A program made the translations under genes and the position numbers. A DNA stretch of 64,000 nucleotides from Umezawaea sp049997955 (GTDB lineage: Bacteria; Actinomycetota; Actinomycetes; Mycobacteriales; Pseudonocardiaceae): positions 23,223-87,222 of the forward strand of contig JAEBDY010000025.1 of the NCBI GenBank assembly GCA_049997955.1. Direction: 5' to 3'. This document shows positions 42,156-51,946 of this stretch, in pieces; position 1 is the stretch's first letter, and each line of letters opens with the position of its first letter. The notes below the pieces were generated by a model. The model made no database searches. It was not told the origin of the DNA and saw nothing but the letters and a program-made list of their open reading frames with translations.

Positions 42156-42911
42156 TCAGGCCCTGGTGATCACCGAGAACTCCGTGCCGAACGGGTCGGT
42201 GACGGTCGCGATCCGGCCGTAGACCAGGTCGCTCGCCTCCCCCGCCCCGCCGCCGCTCGCCACGGCCTTCGCCACGGTCGCGTCCGTGTCGGCCACCTCG
42301 AACGTCGTGGCCCAGCGGGACCTGGTGGCCGCCGGGTTGCCGAAGACGCCTGCCACCTCGTGGCCGTCCGGTCTGCGCAGGAACGTGAAGTCGAAGTCCG
42401 GCAGGTCCTCGTTGCGGTCCAGCGTGAACCCGAACACGGACGCGTAGAACTCCCGCGCGGGCTCCGGCGTCGGGGTCACGAGGTCGTTGCGCACCAACGA
42501 GTTCGGCTCGTTCACCACCTCGCAGCCGACGTGGTCGCGGCCCTGCCACAGCCCGAACCGGGCACCCGTGGGGTCGAGGGCGATCGCCATCCGACCCGGG
42601 GTCGTCACGTCCGTCGGCTCCGCCGTCACCGTGCCGCCCGCGGCGAGGACGCCCTTGGCCGTCGCGTCGCAGTCGTCCACCGCGAGGTGGACGTTCCACC
42701 AGAACTCGGTCTCGCCCTCGTTCGGCGCGAGCGCGGCGACGCGCCGCCCGTCCAGCAGGGCGGTCGTGTAGTGCCCGGCCTCCGGTCCGGCGGACGCGAA
42801 CTCCCAGCCGAACAGCGAGCCGTAGAACCCCTTCGCCAGTTCCAGGTCGGGTATGCCCAGGTCGATCCAGGTGGGTGTCCCGTTCGGCCGCACGCTGGTC
42901 ACGTAGCTCAT
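42156..42911 (-). CDS. VOC family protein with two glyoxalase-like domains
   Basis: This 251-residue protein has two tandem vicinal-oxygen-chelate modules. The first (residues about 12-120) has PTWIDLGIPDLELAKGFYGSLFGWEF and ALDPTGARFGLWQG. The second (about 135-250) has ELxT-like start residues, REFYASVFGFTL and TVTDPFGTEFSVI. It resembles the CFP30B/27-kDa antigen family of mycobacteria, whose function is not established. The ATG at 42911 starts the conserved MSYVTSVRPNGTPTW. Confidence 0.9.
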   Translation of the reverse strand: MSYVTSVRPNGTPTWIDLGIPDLELAKGFYGSLFGWEFASAGPEAGHYTTALLDGRRVAALAPNEGETEFWWNVHLAVDDCDATAKGVLAAGGTVTAEPTDVTTPGRMAIALDPTGARFGLWQGRDHVGCEVVNEPNSLVRNDLVTPTPEPAREFYASVFGFTLDRNEDLPDFDFTFLRRPDGHEVAGVFGNPAATRSRWATTFEVADTDATVAKAVASGGGAGEASDLVYGRIATVTDPFGTEFSVITRA

Positions 42912-42972
42912 GGCGGTCCTCGGGTCGGGTCGGTCACGTCCTCCGGACCATAGCCGGCGGCACCGACATTTC

Positions 42973-43842
42973 TCAGGCCGTGTGCTCCCGCACGAACCGC
43001 AGCACCCGGTCGGTGGTCGGGCGGGTGTCGTCGAACTGCCCGAGGTCGTGCCCGGCGTCGGGCCACAGCTCCACCTCGGCGTGCGGGACCAGGTCGCGGA
43101 GCCTGGCGGCGGCCGCCGTGGCGTCGTGCACGACGTTGCGCGCGCCGAACACCGCCAGCACCGGGATCCGCACCGCGCGCAGGGCGGACTCCGACGGCGG
43201 CACGAGCATCGGCAGCCGGGGCCGGTAGGCCTTCACCCCGGTGAGCACCACCCGCACGTCTGGCCGGTCCAGCAGGTCGCGCCCCATCGAGAACACCAGC
43301 ATCCGCCGCAGGAGCCGGTCGGACCGCAGCAGCCCCGCGAGCAGCCCCCGCCACATCACCCCGAAGGAGTACCGGGACGTCACGGTCGTGGGCTCCAGCA
43401 GGCTCAGCGTCGCCACGCGGTCCGGCGCGTGCACGACCAGCGTCGTCCCCAGCCAGCCGCCCTCGGACGCCCCGACCAGGTGCACCCCGTCCAACCCCAG
43501 GCCCGCCAGCACCTCGTCCAACGCCCGCGCCCGGTCCACCGCGTCCCGGAACGGCGCGGTCTGCACGCTGCCGCCCGCTTCGCCGAGCGAGTCGACGGCG
43601 TACACCGGGTTGGCCTCGGCGAACGCCTCCAGGAACGGTCCCCACGGCGCCGAGGTGGAGTTGAAGCCGTGCAGCAGCACGATCGGCGGCCCGTCCGACG
43701 GCCCGTAGCGGTAGACCCTTGTGGTACCGAACGACGTCGGGACGTCGTGCGTCTCCACGGGCGGCGTCAACACCTGCCGGTAGGCCTCGACGAACCCTGC
43801 TTCCTGCGCTGCACTGCGAAAGGCACCCACGTGTTTCCCCAT
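42973..43842 (-). CDS. Alpha/beta-hydrolase
   Basis: This 289-residue hydrolase has the oxyanion motif LLHGFNSTSAPW, nucleophile elbow GASEGGW (Ser near residue 125), acidic residue candidates after VFGARNVVHD and catalytic His in WPDAGHDLGQFD. It resembles carboxylesterases and MhpC-like C-C hydrolases; the substrate is unknown. The ATG at 43842 has AGGG nine bases upstream; a GTG three codons earlier is possible. It is divergent from the SARP regulator. Confidence 0.87.
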   Translation of the reverse strand: MGKHVGAFRSAAQEAGFVEAYRQVLTPPVETHDVPTSFGTTRVYRYGPSDGPPIVLLHGFNSTSAPWGPFLEAFAEANPVYAVDSLGEAGGSVQTAPFRDAVDRARALDEVLAGLGLDGVHLVGASEGGWLGTTLVVHAPDRVATLSLLEPTTVTSRYSFGVMWRGLLAGLLRSDRLLRRMLVFSMGRDLLDRPDVRVVLTGVKAYRPRLPMLVPPSESALRAVRIPVLAVFGARNVVHDATAAAARLRDLVPHAEVELWPDAGHDLGQFDDTRPTTDRVLRFVREHTA

Positions 43843-43913
43843 GCCGCGCACCCTGCGCGACCGTGCGGGGATACTTCTGTGCGACCGCTTGAATCCGCTG
43901 GTCAGGGGGATGC

Positions 43914-46487
43914 GTGGAGTTCCGGCTGCTCGGTGGTGTCGACGCGCTGCACCGCGGCGAGCGGCTGGACCTCGGCCCGGCCAGGCAGCGGTGCGTGCTC
44001 GCGGCGCTGCTCGTCGAGCCGAACGCCGCCGTGCCGGTCGACCGGCTCGTCGACCGCGTGTGGGGCGACCGGACGCCGCAACGGGTGCGCGGCGCGCTGC
44101 ACAGCTACCTCACCCGGCTGCGCCGCGCGCTGCCCGGCGTGCCGATCACCCACGGGACGGGCGGCTACCTGCTGGCCGTGGACGAGGAAACCGTTGACCT
44201 GCACCGGTTCCGCGCGCTCGTCCGGCAGGCCCGCTCGACCTCGGACGAGGACGCGGCGGCACTGTTCGAGCAGGCCGACGCCCTGTGGCGGGGCGAGCCG
44301 TTCGCGGGCCTGGACACGCCGTGGCTGACGGCGGTCCGCGCGGAGCTGGACCGGGAGCGGCACGCCGCCGAGCTCGACCACGTCGACCTGGACCTGCGCC
44401 GGGGCAGGCATTCGAGGCTGATCGCACCGCTGACGAGCCGCGTCGCGCACCACCCGCTGGACGAGCGCCTGGCCGCGCAGCTGGCCACCGCGCTCTACCG
44501 CGCGGGCCGCCAGGGCGACGCCCTCGACCACCTCCGCCGGGTCCGGTCGCGGCTGGCCGACGAGCTGGGCGTCGACCCCGGCCCGCGCCTGACCGACCTG
44601 CACCGGCGGATCCTCGCCGCCGACCCGAGGCTGGCCGAACCCGTGCCGCGCCAACTGCCCGCGGCGCCCACCCCGTTCACCGGCCGGGCCCGCGACCTGG
44701 CCGCGCTGGACCCCGCCGCTCCCCTGCTGGTGATCACCGGCGCGGGCGGCATCGGCAAGACCTGGCTGGCGCTGCACTGGGCGCACACGCGGACGTTCCC
44801 CGACGGGCAGCTGTTCGCGAACCTGCGCGGCTTCGACCCGGCTGGTGAGCCGCTCGACCCCGACACCGCCCTGCGCGGCTTCCTGGACGCCCTCGGCGTC
44901 GCCCCCGCCTCGATGCCGCCGGACGCGGAGTCCAGGGCGGGGCTGTACCGGAGCCTGCTGGCGGACCGGCGGATGCTGATCGTGCTGGACAACGCGCGGG
45001 ACGCCGCCCAGGTCGTTCCGCTGCTGCCCGGCACGTCAGCCTGCACCGTCGTGGTCACCAGCCGCGACCGGCTGACCGGACTCGTCACCGCGCACGCCGC
45101 CCGGCCGCTGCACCTGGACGTGCTGTCCGAAGTGGACTCGAGGGAACTGCTGGCGCGACGGCTGGGCGCGGACCGGATCCCCGACGCCGACCTGCTGGCG
45201 TGGTGCGGTGGCCTGCCGCTCGCGCTGGCGCTCGTCGCCGGGCAGGCGTTGGCGCACCCCGGTTTCCCGCTGGAGCGGGCCGACCACGGCGACCTGTCGA
45301 CCGTGCTGTCGTGGTCCTACCGGGCGCTGCCGCCGGAGCAGGCGTCGGCGTTCCGGCTGCTCGGCGGCGCACCGGGCCCGGACATCGGGGTCGCGGCGGC
45401 CACGGCGCTGACCGGACGGTCCGAGTCGGTGCTGCGGGCGCTGGAACGGGTGTCGCTCCTGACCGCGCACTCCCCCGGCCGGTACCGGATGCACGACCTG
45501 GTCCGGCACTACGCCGCCGACCTGCCCGACCCCGACCGCCCCGACGCGCTGGCCCGGCTGCTCGACCACTACACCCGCACCGCGTACGCGGCCCGCCTCC
45601 CGCTCGACCCCGAACCGGCGCCGATCCCCCTGGAAGCGCAGGGCGGCTTCGCCGACGGCACCGCGGCGCTGCGCTGGTTCGACGCGGAACACCAGTGCCT
45701 GCTCGCCGTGCTGGCGGCGGCGGACCAGGACCTCGCGGTGTGGCACCTGGTGTGGGCGCTGCACCCGTACCACTACCGCCGCGCCCACCACCGGCAGCAG
45801 GTCGAGGCGTGGCGGCGCGGGCTGGACGCGGCGCGGACCCTCGGCGATCCGCGCGTGCTCGCCGTGGCGCACCAGCTGTTCGGGCACGCCTGCTCCGCCG
45901 TCGGCAGGCTCGACGAGTCGCTGCACCACCTGCGCCGGGCGCTGGAGCTGGGGCGGGACCGGCGGTTCGAGGGTCACGTGCGGCTGTGCCTCGCGACGAC
46001 GTGGGCGCTGCGCGGGGACAACGCCCTGGCCGTGGAGCAGGCGCTCGACGCCCTGCGCCTCTTCCGGGCCGTCGGCGACCGCACGTGGGAAGCCATCGCC
46101 CTCGCCGCCGCGGGCTGGGGCACGGCGCTGCTCGGCGACCGCGAGCAGGCCCGGAAGCACTGCGCCGAGTCGCTCGTCCTGGCCCGCGAGCACGGCAACC
46201 GGCACGGCGAGGCGGCGGCGCTGGACGCCCTGGGCTCCCTGGCGCACCAGGACGGCGAGCACGCCGACGCCGTCGACCACTACCGGGAAGCCCTGGCTCT
46301 GCACCAGGAACTGGACGCCCCGCACAGCGCGGCCGAGACGCTGGAGCGCCTCGGCCACCCGTACGCCGCGCTCGGCCGGGCCGACGCCGCGCACGACGCT
46401 TGGAGCCAGGCCGTCGCCCTCTTCCGGTCGCAGCACCGGATCGCCGACGCCGACCGCGTGGCTAGCCGAGTGCCACCGGAGTCGTGA
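43914..46487 (+). CDS. SARP (AfsR-like) regulator: OmpR-type DBD, BTAD, NB-ARC, TPR
   Basis: This is an 857-residue AfsR-type regulator. The domains are an OmpR-like winged HTH (residues 1-90, MEFRLLGGVDAL to HSYLTRLRRALPG), a bacterial transcriptional activation domain (about 95-240), and an NB-ARC ATPase. The ATPase has P-loop GAGGIGKTW near 278, Walker B VLDNARDAAQ near 355 and VTSRDRL near 385. A TPR region from about 620 to 850 completes it. SARPs activate antibiotic clusters, but none is within the window. The GTG at 43914 follows AGGGGGA. Its 3-prime end overlaps the convergent GH3 gene by 26 bases. Confidence 0.93.
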   Translation: MEFRLLGGVDALHRGERLDLGPARQRCVLAALLVEPNAAVPVDRLVDRVWGDRTPQRVRGALHSYLTRLRRALPGVPITHGTGGYLLAVDEETVDLHRFRALVRQARSTSDEDAAALFEQADALWRGEPFAGLDTPWLTAVRAELDRERHAAELDHVDLDLRRGRHSRLIAPLTSRVAHHPLDERLAAQLATALYRAGRQGDALDHLRRVRSRLADELGVDPGPRLTDLHRRILAADPRLAEPVPRQLPAAPTPFTGRARDLAALDPAAPLLVITGAGGIGKTWLALHWAHTRTFPDGQLFANLRGFDPAGEPLDPDTALRGFLDALGVAPASMPPDAESRAGLYRSLLADRRMLIVLDNARDAAQVVPLLPGTSACTVVVTSRDRLTGLVTAHAARPLHLDVLSEVDSRELLARRLGADRIPDADLLAWCGGLPLALALVAGQALAHPGFPLERADHGDLSTVLSWSYRALPPEQASAFRLLGGAPGPDIGVAAATALTGRSESVLRALERVSLLTAHSPGRYRMHDLVRHYAADLPDPDRPDALARLLDHYTRTAYAARLPLDPEPAPIPLEAQGGFADGTAALRWFDAEHQCLLAVLAAADQDLAVWHLVWALHPYHYRRAHHRQQVEAWRRGLDAARTLGDPRVLAVAHQLFGHACSAVGRLDESLHHLRRALELGRDRRFEGHVRLCLATTWALRGDNALAVEQALDALRLFRAVGDRTWEAIALAAAGWGTALLGDREQARKHCAESLVLAREHGNRHGEAAALDALGSLAHQDGEHADAVDHYREALALHQELDAPHSAAETLERLGHPYAALGRADAAHDAWSQAVALFRSQHRIADADRVASRVPPES

Positions 46488-48780
46488 GCACCCGGTCGTG
46501 GCCGACCTCGCGGGGCGTGCCGACGACGCAGAAGCTCCCCGAGAGCCGGGTGTCCTCGCTCGACGCGCCGATGTGGACGTCGATCATGCCCGGTTCGACG
46601 ATCCGCCGACCCGCGACGCCGGTGAAGGAGGTGCGCTCCGCGTGCAGCCGGAACGACACGCGCGTGGACTCCCCCGCTTCCAGCTCGATCCGGGCGAAGC
46701 CCGCGAGCTGCCGCACCGGCCGGGCCACCGAGGCCACCGGGTCGTGCAGGTAGAGCTGCACGACCTCGGCGCCCTTGCGGAGGCCGGTGTTCTGGACCAC
46801 GCAGGAGATCTCCACCTCGCCGTCGGTCGGCACGGTGTCGCGGGACAGCTCCAGGCGGCGGTAGGTGAACGCGCTGTAGGACAGGCCGTGGCCGAACGGG
46901 AAGCGCGGCGTCGGGTCGACCGAGCTGACCCCGCCGGGCCCGCCGAGCTTGGCGTGCAGGTAGGACGAGGGTTGTCCGCCGGGCCCGTTCGGCACCTGCA
47001 CGGGCAGCTTGCCGGACGGGTTGACGCGCCCGCTGAGCACGCCCGCGATGGCGCCCGCGCCCTCCTCGCCGGGGAAGAACGTCTGCACGGTCGCCGCCGC
47101 GCCGCCGAACTCGCCGAGCGCGTACGGCCTGCCCGCGACCATCACCAGCACCACGGGCGTGTCGACCTCCAGCAGCGCCGCGAGCAGGTCGGACTGCACG
47201 CCGGGCAGCGTCAGGTCCTCCACGTCGCAGCCCTCGCCGGACGTGCCGCGGCCGAACAGCCCGGCGCGGTCGCCGAGCACCGCGACGCACACGTCCGCGT
47301 CGCGGGCGATCCGGATCGCCTCGGCGAACCCGGCGAGGTCGGGTCCGTCGACCGAGCACCCCTGCGAGTACACGACCTCGGCGTCGGGGAACTCGTCGCG
47401 GAGGGCGTCGAGCACGGTCTTGATCTCGATGCCGATCGGCACGACGGGGTGCTGCACGCCCACGTGGCTGGGGAACGAGTAGCACCCCATCAGCGTGAGC
47501 ACGTCGTCCGCGCACGGCCCGACGACGGCGATGCGGCGCGGGGCCTCCAGCGGCAGGGTGTGCCGGTGGTTGTCCAGCAGCACCACCGACCGCTCCGCCA
47601 CCGTGCGGGCGAGGCCGCGCAGCTCCGGCGGGTCGAGGTCGATCGACTCCGGAGGCTGGGCGGGCGCCCAGTCGGCGTCGAGCAGCCCCAGCTCGCACTT
47701 CTGCCGCAGCACGCGGACCACCGCGCGGTCGACCAGCTCCTCGGGCACGTCACCCGAGCGGACCAGGTCGACCAGCGGGTCGCCGAAGCAGCGGACGGTC
47801 GGCAGCTCGACGTCCACGCCCGCCAGGAGCGCCAGCGCGGCGGCGTGGCCGGGCGAGGAGGCGACGCCGTGGGCGCTCTCCAGGAACGAGACGGCGAAGT
47901 AGTCGGCCACCACGACCCCGCGGAAGCCCCACGTGTCGCGCAGCAGCTCGGTGAGCAGCACGGGGTTCGCGGCGGGCGGCACGCCGTCCACGTCGGCGTA
48001 GGAGTTCATCACCGACCGCGCGCCGCCGAGCCGCAGCGCCATCTCGAACGGCGCCAGCACCACGTCGGCGAACTCGCGCGGCCCCATCGACACCGGGGCG
48101 TGGTTGCGGCCCGACTGGGAGGCCGAGTAGCCCGCGAAGTGCTTGAGCGTGGCGACGACCCCGGTCGACTCCAGGCCGCGGGTGTAGGCGGCGCCGAGCA
48201 GTCCGACCAGGTACGGGTCCTCGCCGATGGTCTCCTCGGTGCGGCCCCAGCGGGAGTCGCGGGACACGTCGAGCACCGGCGCGAGGCCCTGGTGCACGCC
48301 GACGTCGCGCAGCTGTCCCCCGATCGCGGCGGCCATTCGCTCGATCGTGTCGGGGTCGAACGACGCGCCCCAGGCCAGCGGGACGGGGAACACGGTGGCC
48401 TGCCAGGCGGTGAACCCGGACAGGCACTCCTCGTGCGCCATGGCGGGGATGCCGAGCCTGCTGCCCTCGACCAGCTTGCGCTGCGTGTCGGCCAGGACCC
48501 TGGCGCCGACCACGGGGTCGATCGGGCTGGTGCCGAACACGCGGGTGAGCTGGCCGAGACCGGGCTTGGTCAGCTCGGACCACGCGGGCAGTGGCTCGGA
48601 GAACTCGTGCTGGGCGGGGGCGACCTCGGCGTCGTCGGGTGACACCCCCACCCAGACCCCGACCAGCTGGGCGAGCTTCTCCTCGACCGTCATGTCGGCG
48701 AGCAGCAGGTCAACGCGCTCGTCGACGGGACGGCTCGGATCGGCCCAAGCCGCTCCGGTGGTGCGGGAATCGGCGTGCAC
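46462..48780 (-). CDS. Glycoside hydrolase family 3, beta-glucosidase/xylosidase-like
   Basis: This 772-residue cytoplasmic (no signal peptide) GH3 enzyme has the N-terminal barrel with DMTVEEKLAQLVG, VLDVSRDSRWGRTEETIGEDPYL, KHFAGYS and the nucleophile Asp in GVVVADYFAVSF (near residue 290). It also has the alpha/beta sandwich with SGEGCDVEDL supplying the probable acid/base, and a C-terminal FnIII-like domain (GLSYSAFTYRRLEL). It would hydrolyse an imported beta-glucoside or beta-xyloside. The GTG follows GAGGAGG. It is divergent from a sugar ABC importer and shares its GTTTCGAA-type operators, so the two are one utilisation unit. Confidence 0.93.
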   Translation of the reverse strand: MHADSRTTGAAWADPSRPVDERVDLLLADMTVEEKLAQLVGVWVGVSPDDAEVAPAQHEFSEPLPAWSELTKPGLGQLTRVFGTSPIDPVVGARVLADTQRKLVEGSRLGIPAMAHEECLSGFTAWQATVFPVPLAWGASFDPDTIERMAAAIGGQLRDVGVHQGLAPVLDVSRDSRWGRTEETIGEDPYLVGLLGAAYTRGLESTGVVATLKHFAGYSASQSGRNHAPVSMGPREFADVVLAPFEMALRLGGARSVMNSYADVDGVPPAANPVLLTELLRDTWGFRGVVVADYFAVSFLESAHGVASSPGHAAALALLAGVDVELPTVRCFGDPLVDLVRSGDVPEELVDRAVVRVLRQKCELGLLDADWAPAQPPESIDLDPPELRGLARTVAERSVVLLDNHRHTLPLEAPRRIAVVGPCADDVLTLMGCYSFPSHVGVQHPVVPIGIEIKTVLDALRDEFPDAEVVYSQGCSVDGPDLAGFAEAIRIARDADVCVAVLGDRAGLFGRGTSGEGCDVEDLTLPGVQSDLLAALLEVDTPVVLVMVAGRPYALGEFGGAAATVQTFFPGEEGAGAIAGVLSGRVNPSGKLPVQVPNGPGGQPSSYLHAKLGGPGGVSSVDPTPRFPFGHGLSYSAFTYRRLELSRDTVPTDGEVEISCVVQNTGLRKGAEVVQLYLHDPVASVARPVRQLAGFARIELEAGESTRVSFRLHAERTSFTGVAGRRIVEPGMIDVHIGASSEDTRLSGSFCVVGTPREVGHDRVLTTPVALG

Positions 48781-48816
48781 TCCAACTCCTCCTCAACGCA
48801 AGTTCCTGAATTGTGA

Positions 48817-48845
48817 CCGATACTATCGGAAACACTTCGAAACAC
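48817..48845. promoter_or_regulatory. LacI-type operator region before the GH3 gene
   Basis: A 13-bp palindrome CCGATACTATCGG (48817-48829) is joined to GAAACACTTCGAAAC, whose complement reads GTTTCGAAGTGTTTC. The same GTTTCGAA word recurs before the ABC importer and before lacI, making this a probable repressor site for the leftward GH3 gene. Confidence 0.6.
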
Positions 48846-48888
48846 AATGACCTGGGAGAACGGCACAATTAGGCCACGAAAGTGACCC

Positions 48889-48917
48889 TTGACACTCTAT
48901 TGGCGTAGCCCTACTGT
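48889..48917 (+). promoter_or_regulatory. Promoter of the sugar ABC importer operon
   Basis: TTGACA (48889-48894) and TACTGT (48912-48917) are separated by exactly 17 bases, close to the housekeeping consensus. The expected start (about 48924) lies just before the tandem GTTTCGAA operators. Confidence 0.7.
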
Positions 48918-48934
48918 CTGCGCAAGTCGAACAG

Positions 48935-48953
48935 GTTTCGAAATGTTTCGAAC
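48935..48953. promoter_or_regulatory. Tandem GTTTCGAA operator before the ABC importer
   Basis: Two copies of GTTTCGAA (48935-48942 and 48945-48952) lie 10 bases apart, on the same face of the helix, about 11 bases downstream of the predicted transcription start. This is a classic repressor position. Confidence 0.65.
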
Positions 48954-48984
48954 TCGGCACCGTGGCAGAGAGGAAGGCGGTCGC

Positions 48985-50265
48985 ATGTTCCGCCGGTCTA
49001 GAACGCACGCCCTGATCACGATGGTCGCGCTGGTCGCAGTGGCGGCCGGGTGCGGCACATCAGGTCCTTCAGACGGGGCCGCCGGTGGCGGTCCCTTCAA
49101 GGTGTGGGCCCTTCAGGACAAGGTGCTCAACCCGCTAGAGAAGGCCTCCGCCGAAGGCGCGGGCGGCGCTCTGGAGACCTTCGGCAACGACCCGTACAAG
49201 CAGAAGCTGCGGGTTGCGATCGGCTCCCCCAACGCCCCGGACGTCTTCTTCAACTGGGGCGGCGGCAACCTCAAGGAGTACGTCGACGCCGACAAGATCG
49301 TCGACCTGACCCCGGTGCTGGACGAGAACGCCGCTCTCAAGAGCGCGTTCCTGCCCAGCGTCCTGGACGGCGCGAAGATCGACGGCAAGTACTACGGCAT
49401 CCCCATGCGCGGCATGCAGCCGGTCGTCCTGTTCTACAACAAGGACGTCTTCACCGCGGCGGGCGCGACGCCACCGACCACGTGGGACGAACTCCTGGCC
49501 CTTGTGGACAAGTTCAAGGCGGCGGGCGTCCAGCCGATCTCCCTCGCGGGTTCGCAGCCGTGGACCGAGCTGATGTGGATCGAGTACCTGCTCGACCGGG
49601 CAGGCGGCTCCGACGTGTTCAAGAACATCAGGGACAACGGCCCGGCAGGCTGGAAGGACCCCGCGGTCCTCGAAGCGGCGACCAAGGTGAAGGAACTCGT
49701 CGACCGCGGCGGCTTCGGCACCAACTTCTCCTCCGTCGGCTACGACGTGGGCGGCGCGTCGACCATCCTCGCGCAGGGCAAGGCGGCGATGCACCTGATG
49801 GGGTCGTGGGAGTACACGAACCTGCTCGGTGAGAGCCCGGACTTCGTCAAGAACGGCAAGCTCGGCTTCGTGGCGTTCCCCACGCTGCCGGGTGGCAAGG
49901 GCAAGCCGGAGACCGTGGTGGGCAACTCGTCCAACTACTACTCGATCACGAAGTCCTCGAAGTCGGCCGACGCGGCCAAGAAGTTCGTCTCGACCGCGCT
50001 GAACGACGAGAAGTACGTGCAGTCGCTGATCGACGCGGGTGACGTGCCCGCGGTGGTCGGAGTAAAGGACAAGCTGGCCAAGGCGCCGAACGCCGAGTAC
50101 ACGACCTGGATCTACGAACTGGTCGAGAAGGCCGAGGTGTTCCAGCTCTCCTGGGACCAGGACCTGACCGCCGACCAGTCGACGAAGATGCTGACCCAGT
50201 TGCAGGAGCTGTTCCTGGGCAAGCAGACGCCCCAGGGCTTCGTCGACACGATGGCGGCCGGCTGA
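48985..50265 (+). CDS. Sugar ABC transporter substrate-binding lipoprotein
   Basis: This 426-residue extracellular solute-binding protein (family 1) has a signal peptide and a lipobox (VAVAAGC, Cys near residue 23). The mature protein has the two-lobed pattern, including FNWGGGNLKEYVDADKIVDLTP, YGIPMRGMQPVVLFYNKDVF and ALxAQGKAAMHLMGSWEY-like segments. It should capture an oligosaccharide for the two downstream permeases. The ATG at 48985 follows AGAGAGGAAGG. The stop is two bases before the first permease start. Confidence 0.94.
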   Translation: MFRRSRTHALITMVALVAVAAGCGTSGPSDGAAGGGPFKVWALQDKVLNPLEKASAEGAGGALETFGNDPYKQKLRVAIGSPNAPDVFFNWGGGNLKEYVDADKIVDLTPVLDENAALKSAFLPSVLDGAKIDGKYYGIPMRGMQPVVLFYNKDVFTAAGATPPTTWDELLALVDKFKAAGVQPISLAGSQPWTELMWIEYLLDRAGGSDVFKNIRDNGPAGWKDPAVLEAATKVKELVDRGGFGTNFSSVGYDVGGASTILAQGKAAMHLMGSWEYTNLLGESPDFVKNGKLGFVAFPTLPGGKGKPETVVGNSSNYYSITKSSKSADAAKKFVSTALNDEKYVQSLIDAGDVPAVVGVKDKLAKAPNAEYTTWIYELVEKAEVFQLSWDQDLTADQSTKMLTQLQELFLGKQTPQGFVDTMAAG

Positions 50266-50267
50266 CC

Positions 50268-51134
50268 ATGCGCCAACGACCTTCGTTCTGGTACGCCGCA
50301 CCCGCTTTCGCGTTCTTCGCGCTGTTCGCGGCGCTGCCCATGGTCCTCGTCGTGGTTCTCAGCTTCACGTCGTGGGACGGACTGGGCACACCGCAACCGA
50401 ACGGGGTGGACAACTGGGCTCGGCTGGCCGACGACGGTCAAGCGCGCGACGCGGTGGGCCGCACCGCGGTCCTGATGGTGGTCTCGTGGCTGGTCCAGAC
50501 GCCGATCGCACTGCTGATCGGCGTCTGGGCCGCGGGCCGCCAGCGCACCCGCGCGGTGCTCAGCTCCCTCTTCTTCCTGCCGCTGCTGCTGTCCACGGCG
50601 GCGATCGCCCTGCTGTGGAAGGTGATGCTCGACCCGAACTTCGGCGTGACGCAGGCGTTCGGAGGCCTGGGGGACGTCCAGTTCCTCGGCAACCCGAGCA
50701 TCGTGCTGTACACGGTGGCGTTCGTGATCACCTGGCAGTACGTCCCGTTCCACACGCTGCTCTACCAGGGCGCGGCACGGGCGATCCCCAAGACGCTGTA
50801 CGAGGCGGCGACGATCGACGGCGCGGGACGGGTGCGGCAGTTCTTCCACATCACGCTGCCGCAGCTCCGGTACACGATCATCACGTCGTCGATCCTGATG
50901 ATCGTCGGCTCGCTGACCACGTTCGACACCGTCCTGATCCTCACCAACGGCGGACCGGGCACCGCGTCCCGGATCGCGCCGCTGCACATGTACATCACCG
51001 GCTTCAGCGGGTTCGAGATGGGCTACGCCAGCACGATGGCCGTGCTGCTCGTCGTCGTCGGCACCGGGTTGTCGCTGCTCGTGATGAGGGTGACCGGGTT
51101 CCGGTCCATGACCAGTCAGCAGGAGGGCGCGTGA
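50268..51134 (+). CDS. Sugar ABC transporter permease (MalF-like)
   Basis: This 288-residue inner-membrane permease has six hydrophobic segments and the EAA loop (LYEAATIDGAGRVRQFFHITLP) that contacts the ATPase. The start (PSFWYAAPAFAFFALFAALPM) is typical of CUT1 MalF-type subunits. Its stop overlaps the start of the second permease (GTGA). No ATPase gene follows; actinobacterial CUT1 systems commonly share a distant MsiK-type ATPase. Confidence 0.94.
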   Translation: MRQRPSFWYAAPAFAFFALFAALPMVLVVVLSFTSWDGLGTPQPNGVDNWARLADDGQARDAVGRTAVLMVVSWLVQTPIALLIGVWAAGRQRTRAVLSSLFFLPLLLSTAAIALLWKVMLDPNFGVTQAFGGLGDVQFLGNPSIVLYTVAFVITWQYVPFHTLLYQGAARAIPKTLYEAATIDGAGRVRQFFHITLPQLRYTIITSSILMIVGSLTTFDTVLILTNGGPGTASRIAPLHMYITGFSGFEMGYASTMAVLLVVVGTGLSLLVMRVTGFRSMTSQQEGA

Positions 51135-51943
51135 AGCGCAACTGGCCCGCGGGGGTCTCGGCGCTGGTGTGGCTGGTCGTCGTCATCGGACCGCTGTACT
51201 ACATGGTCTCGGTCAGCCTGCGCCGCAGGGCCGACTACCTGAGCTCCAGCCCGCTGGATCCGCCGAAGAACCTGACCCTGGACAACTACCGGACCGTCCT
51301 GAACGGCGGGTTCGGCGGCTACCTGTACAACAACATCGTCGTCACGGTGGCCACGGTCGCGATCGTGGTGCTGCTCGGCGTTCCCGCCGCCTACGCCATC
51401 GCGCGCAGCCACAGCAAGCTCGTGCAGCGCGGGTTCACCCTGCTGCTGGCCGGGCTGGCGATCCCCGCGCAGGCCACGATCATCCCGGTGTACCTGCTCA
51501 TCACCAGGATGAACCTGTACGACAGCCTCACCGCGATCATCCTGCCGACGGCGGCGTTCGCGCTGCCGGTGGCGACGCTCGTGCTGACCAACAGCCTCCG
51601 CGACGTGCCGAAGGAGCTGTACGAGGCGCAGACGATCGACGGCGCGAGCGCGTTCGGCGTGCTGCGGTACCTCGTGCTGCCGATGGCCAAGCCCGCGATC
51701 GTCACCGTCACCGTCTACACGGCGCTCAACGCGTGGAACGGGTTCCTGTTCCCGCTCGTGCTGACGCAGTCGGAGTCGAGCCGGGTCCTCACGCTGGGGC
51801 TGTGGAACTTCCAGGGCCAGTTCGGCACCGACGTGCCCGCGCTGCTCGCCGCGGTCACGCTGTCGGTGGTCCCGATCTTCGTCGTGTACCTGATCGGCAG
51901 GCGTTACCTGCTCAGCGGCCTGACCGCTGGATTCGGCAAATAA
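51131..51943 (+). CDS. Sugar ABC transporter permease (MalG-like)
   Basis: This 270-residue second permease of the CUT1 importer has six hydrophobic segments and the EAA loop LYEAQTIDGASAFGVLRYLV. The N-terminal WPAGVSALVWLVVVIGPLYYMV and the IIPVYLLITRMNLYDSL helix match MalG-type subunits. The GTG start overlaps the previous stop by four bases. lacI begins 46 bases downstream. Confidence 0.94.
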   Translation: MKRNWPAGVSALVWLVVVIGPLYYMVSVSLRRRADYLSSSPLDPPKNLTLDNYRTVLNGGFGGYLYNNIVVTVATVAIVVLLGVPAAYAIARSHSKLVQRGFTLLLAGLAIPAQATIIPVYLLITRMNLYDSLTAIILPTAAFALPVATLVLTNSLRDVPKELYEAQTIDGASAFGVLRYLVLPMAKPAIVTVTVYTALNAWNGFLFPLVLTQSESSRVLTLGLWNFQGQFGTDVPALLAAVTLSVVPIFVVYLIGRRYLLSGLTAGFGK

Positions 51944-51946
51944 CTG

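Noticed and set aside
43914..46487. SARP regulator as marker of a nearby antibiotic cluster
   Set aside because: No PKS, NRPS, terpene or other biosynthetic core genes are present within the window.
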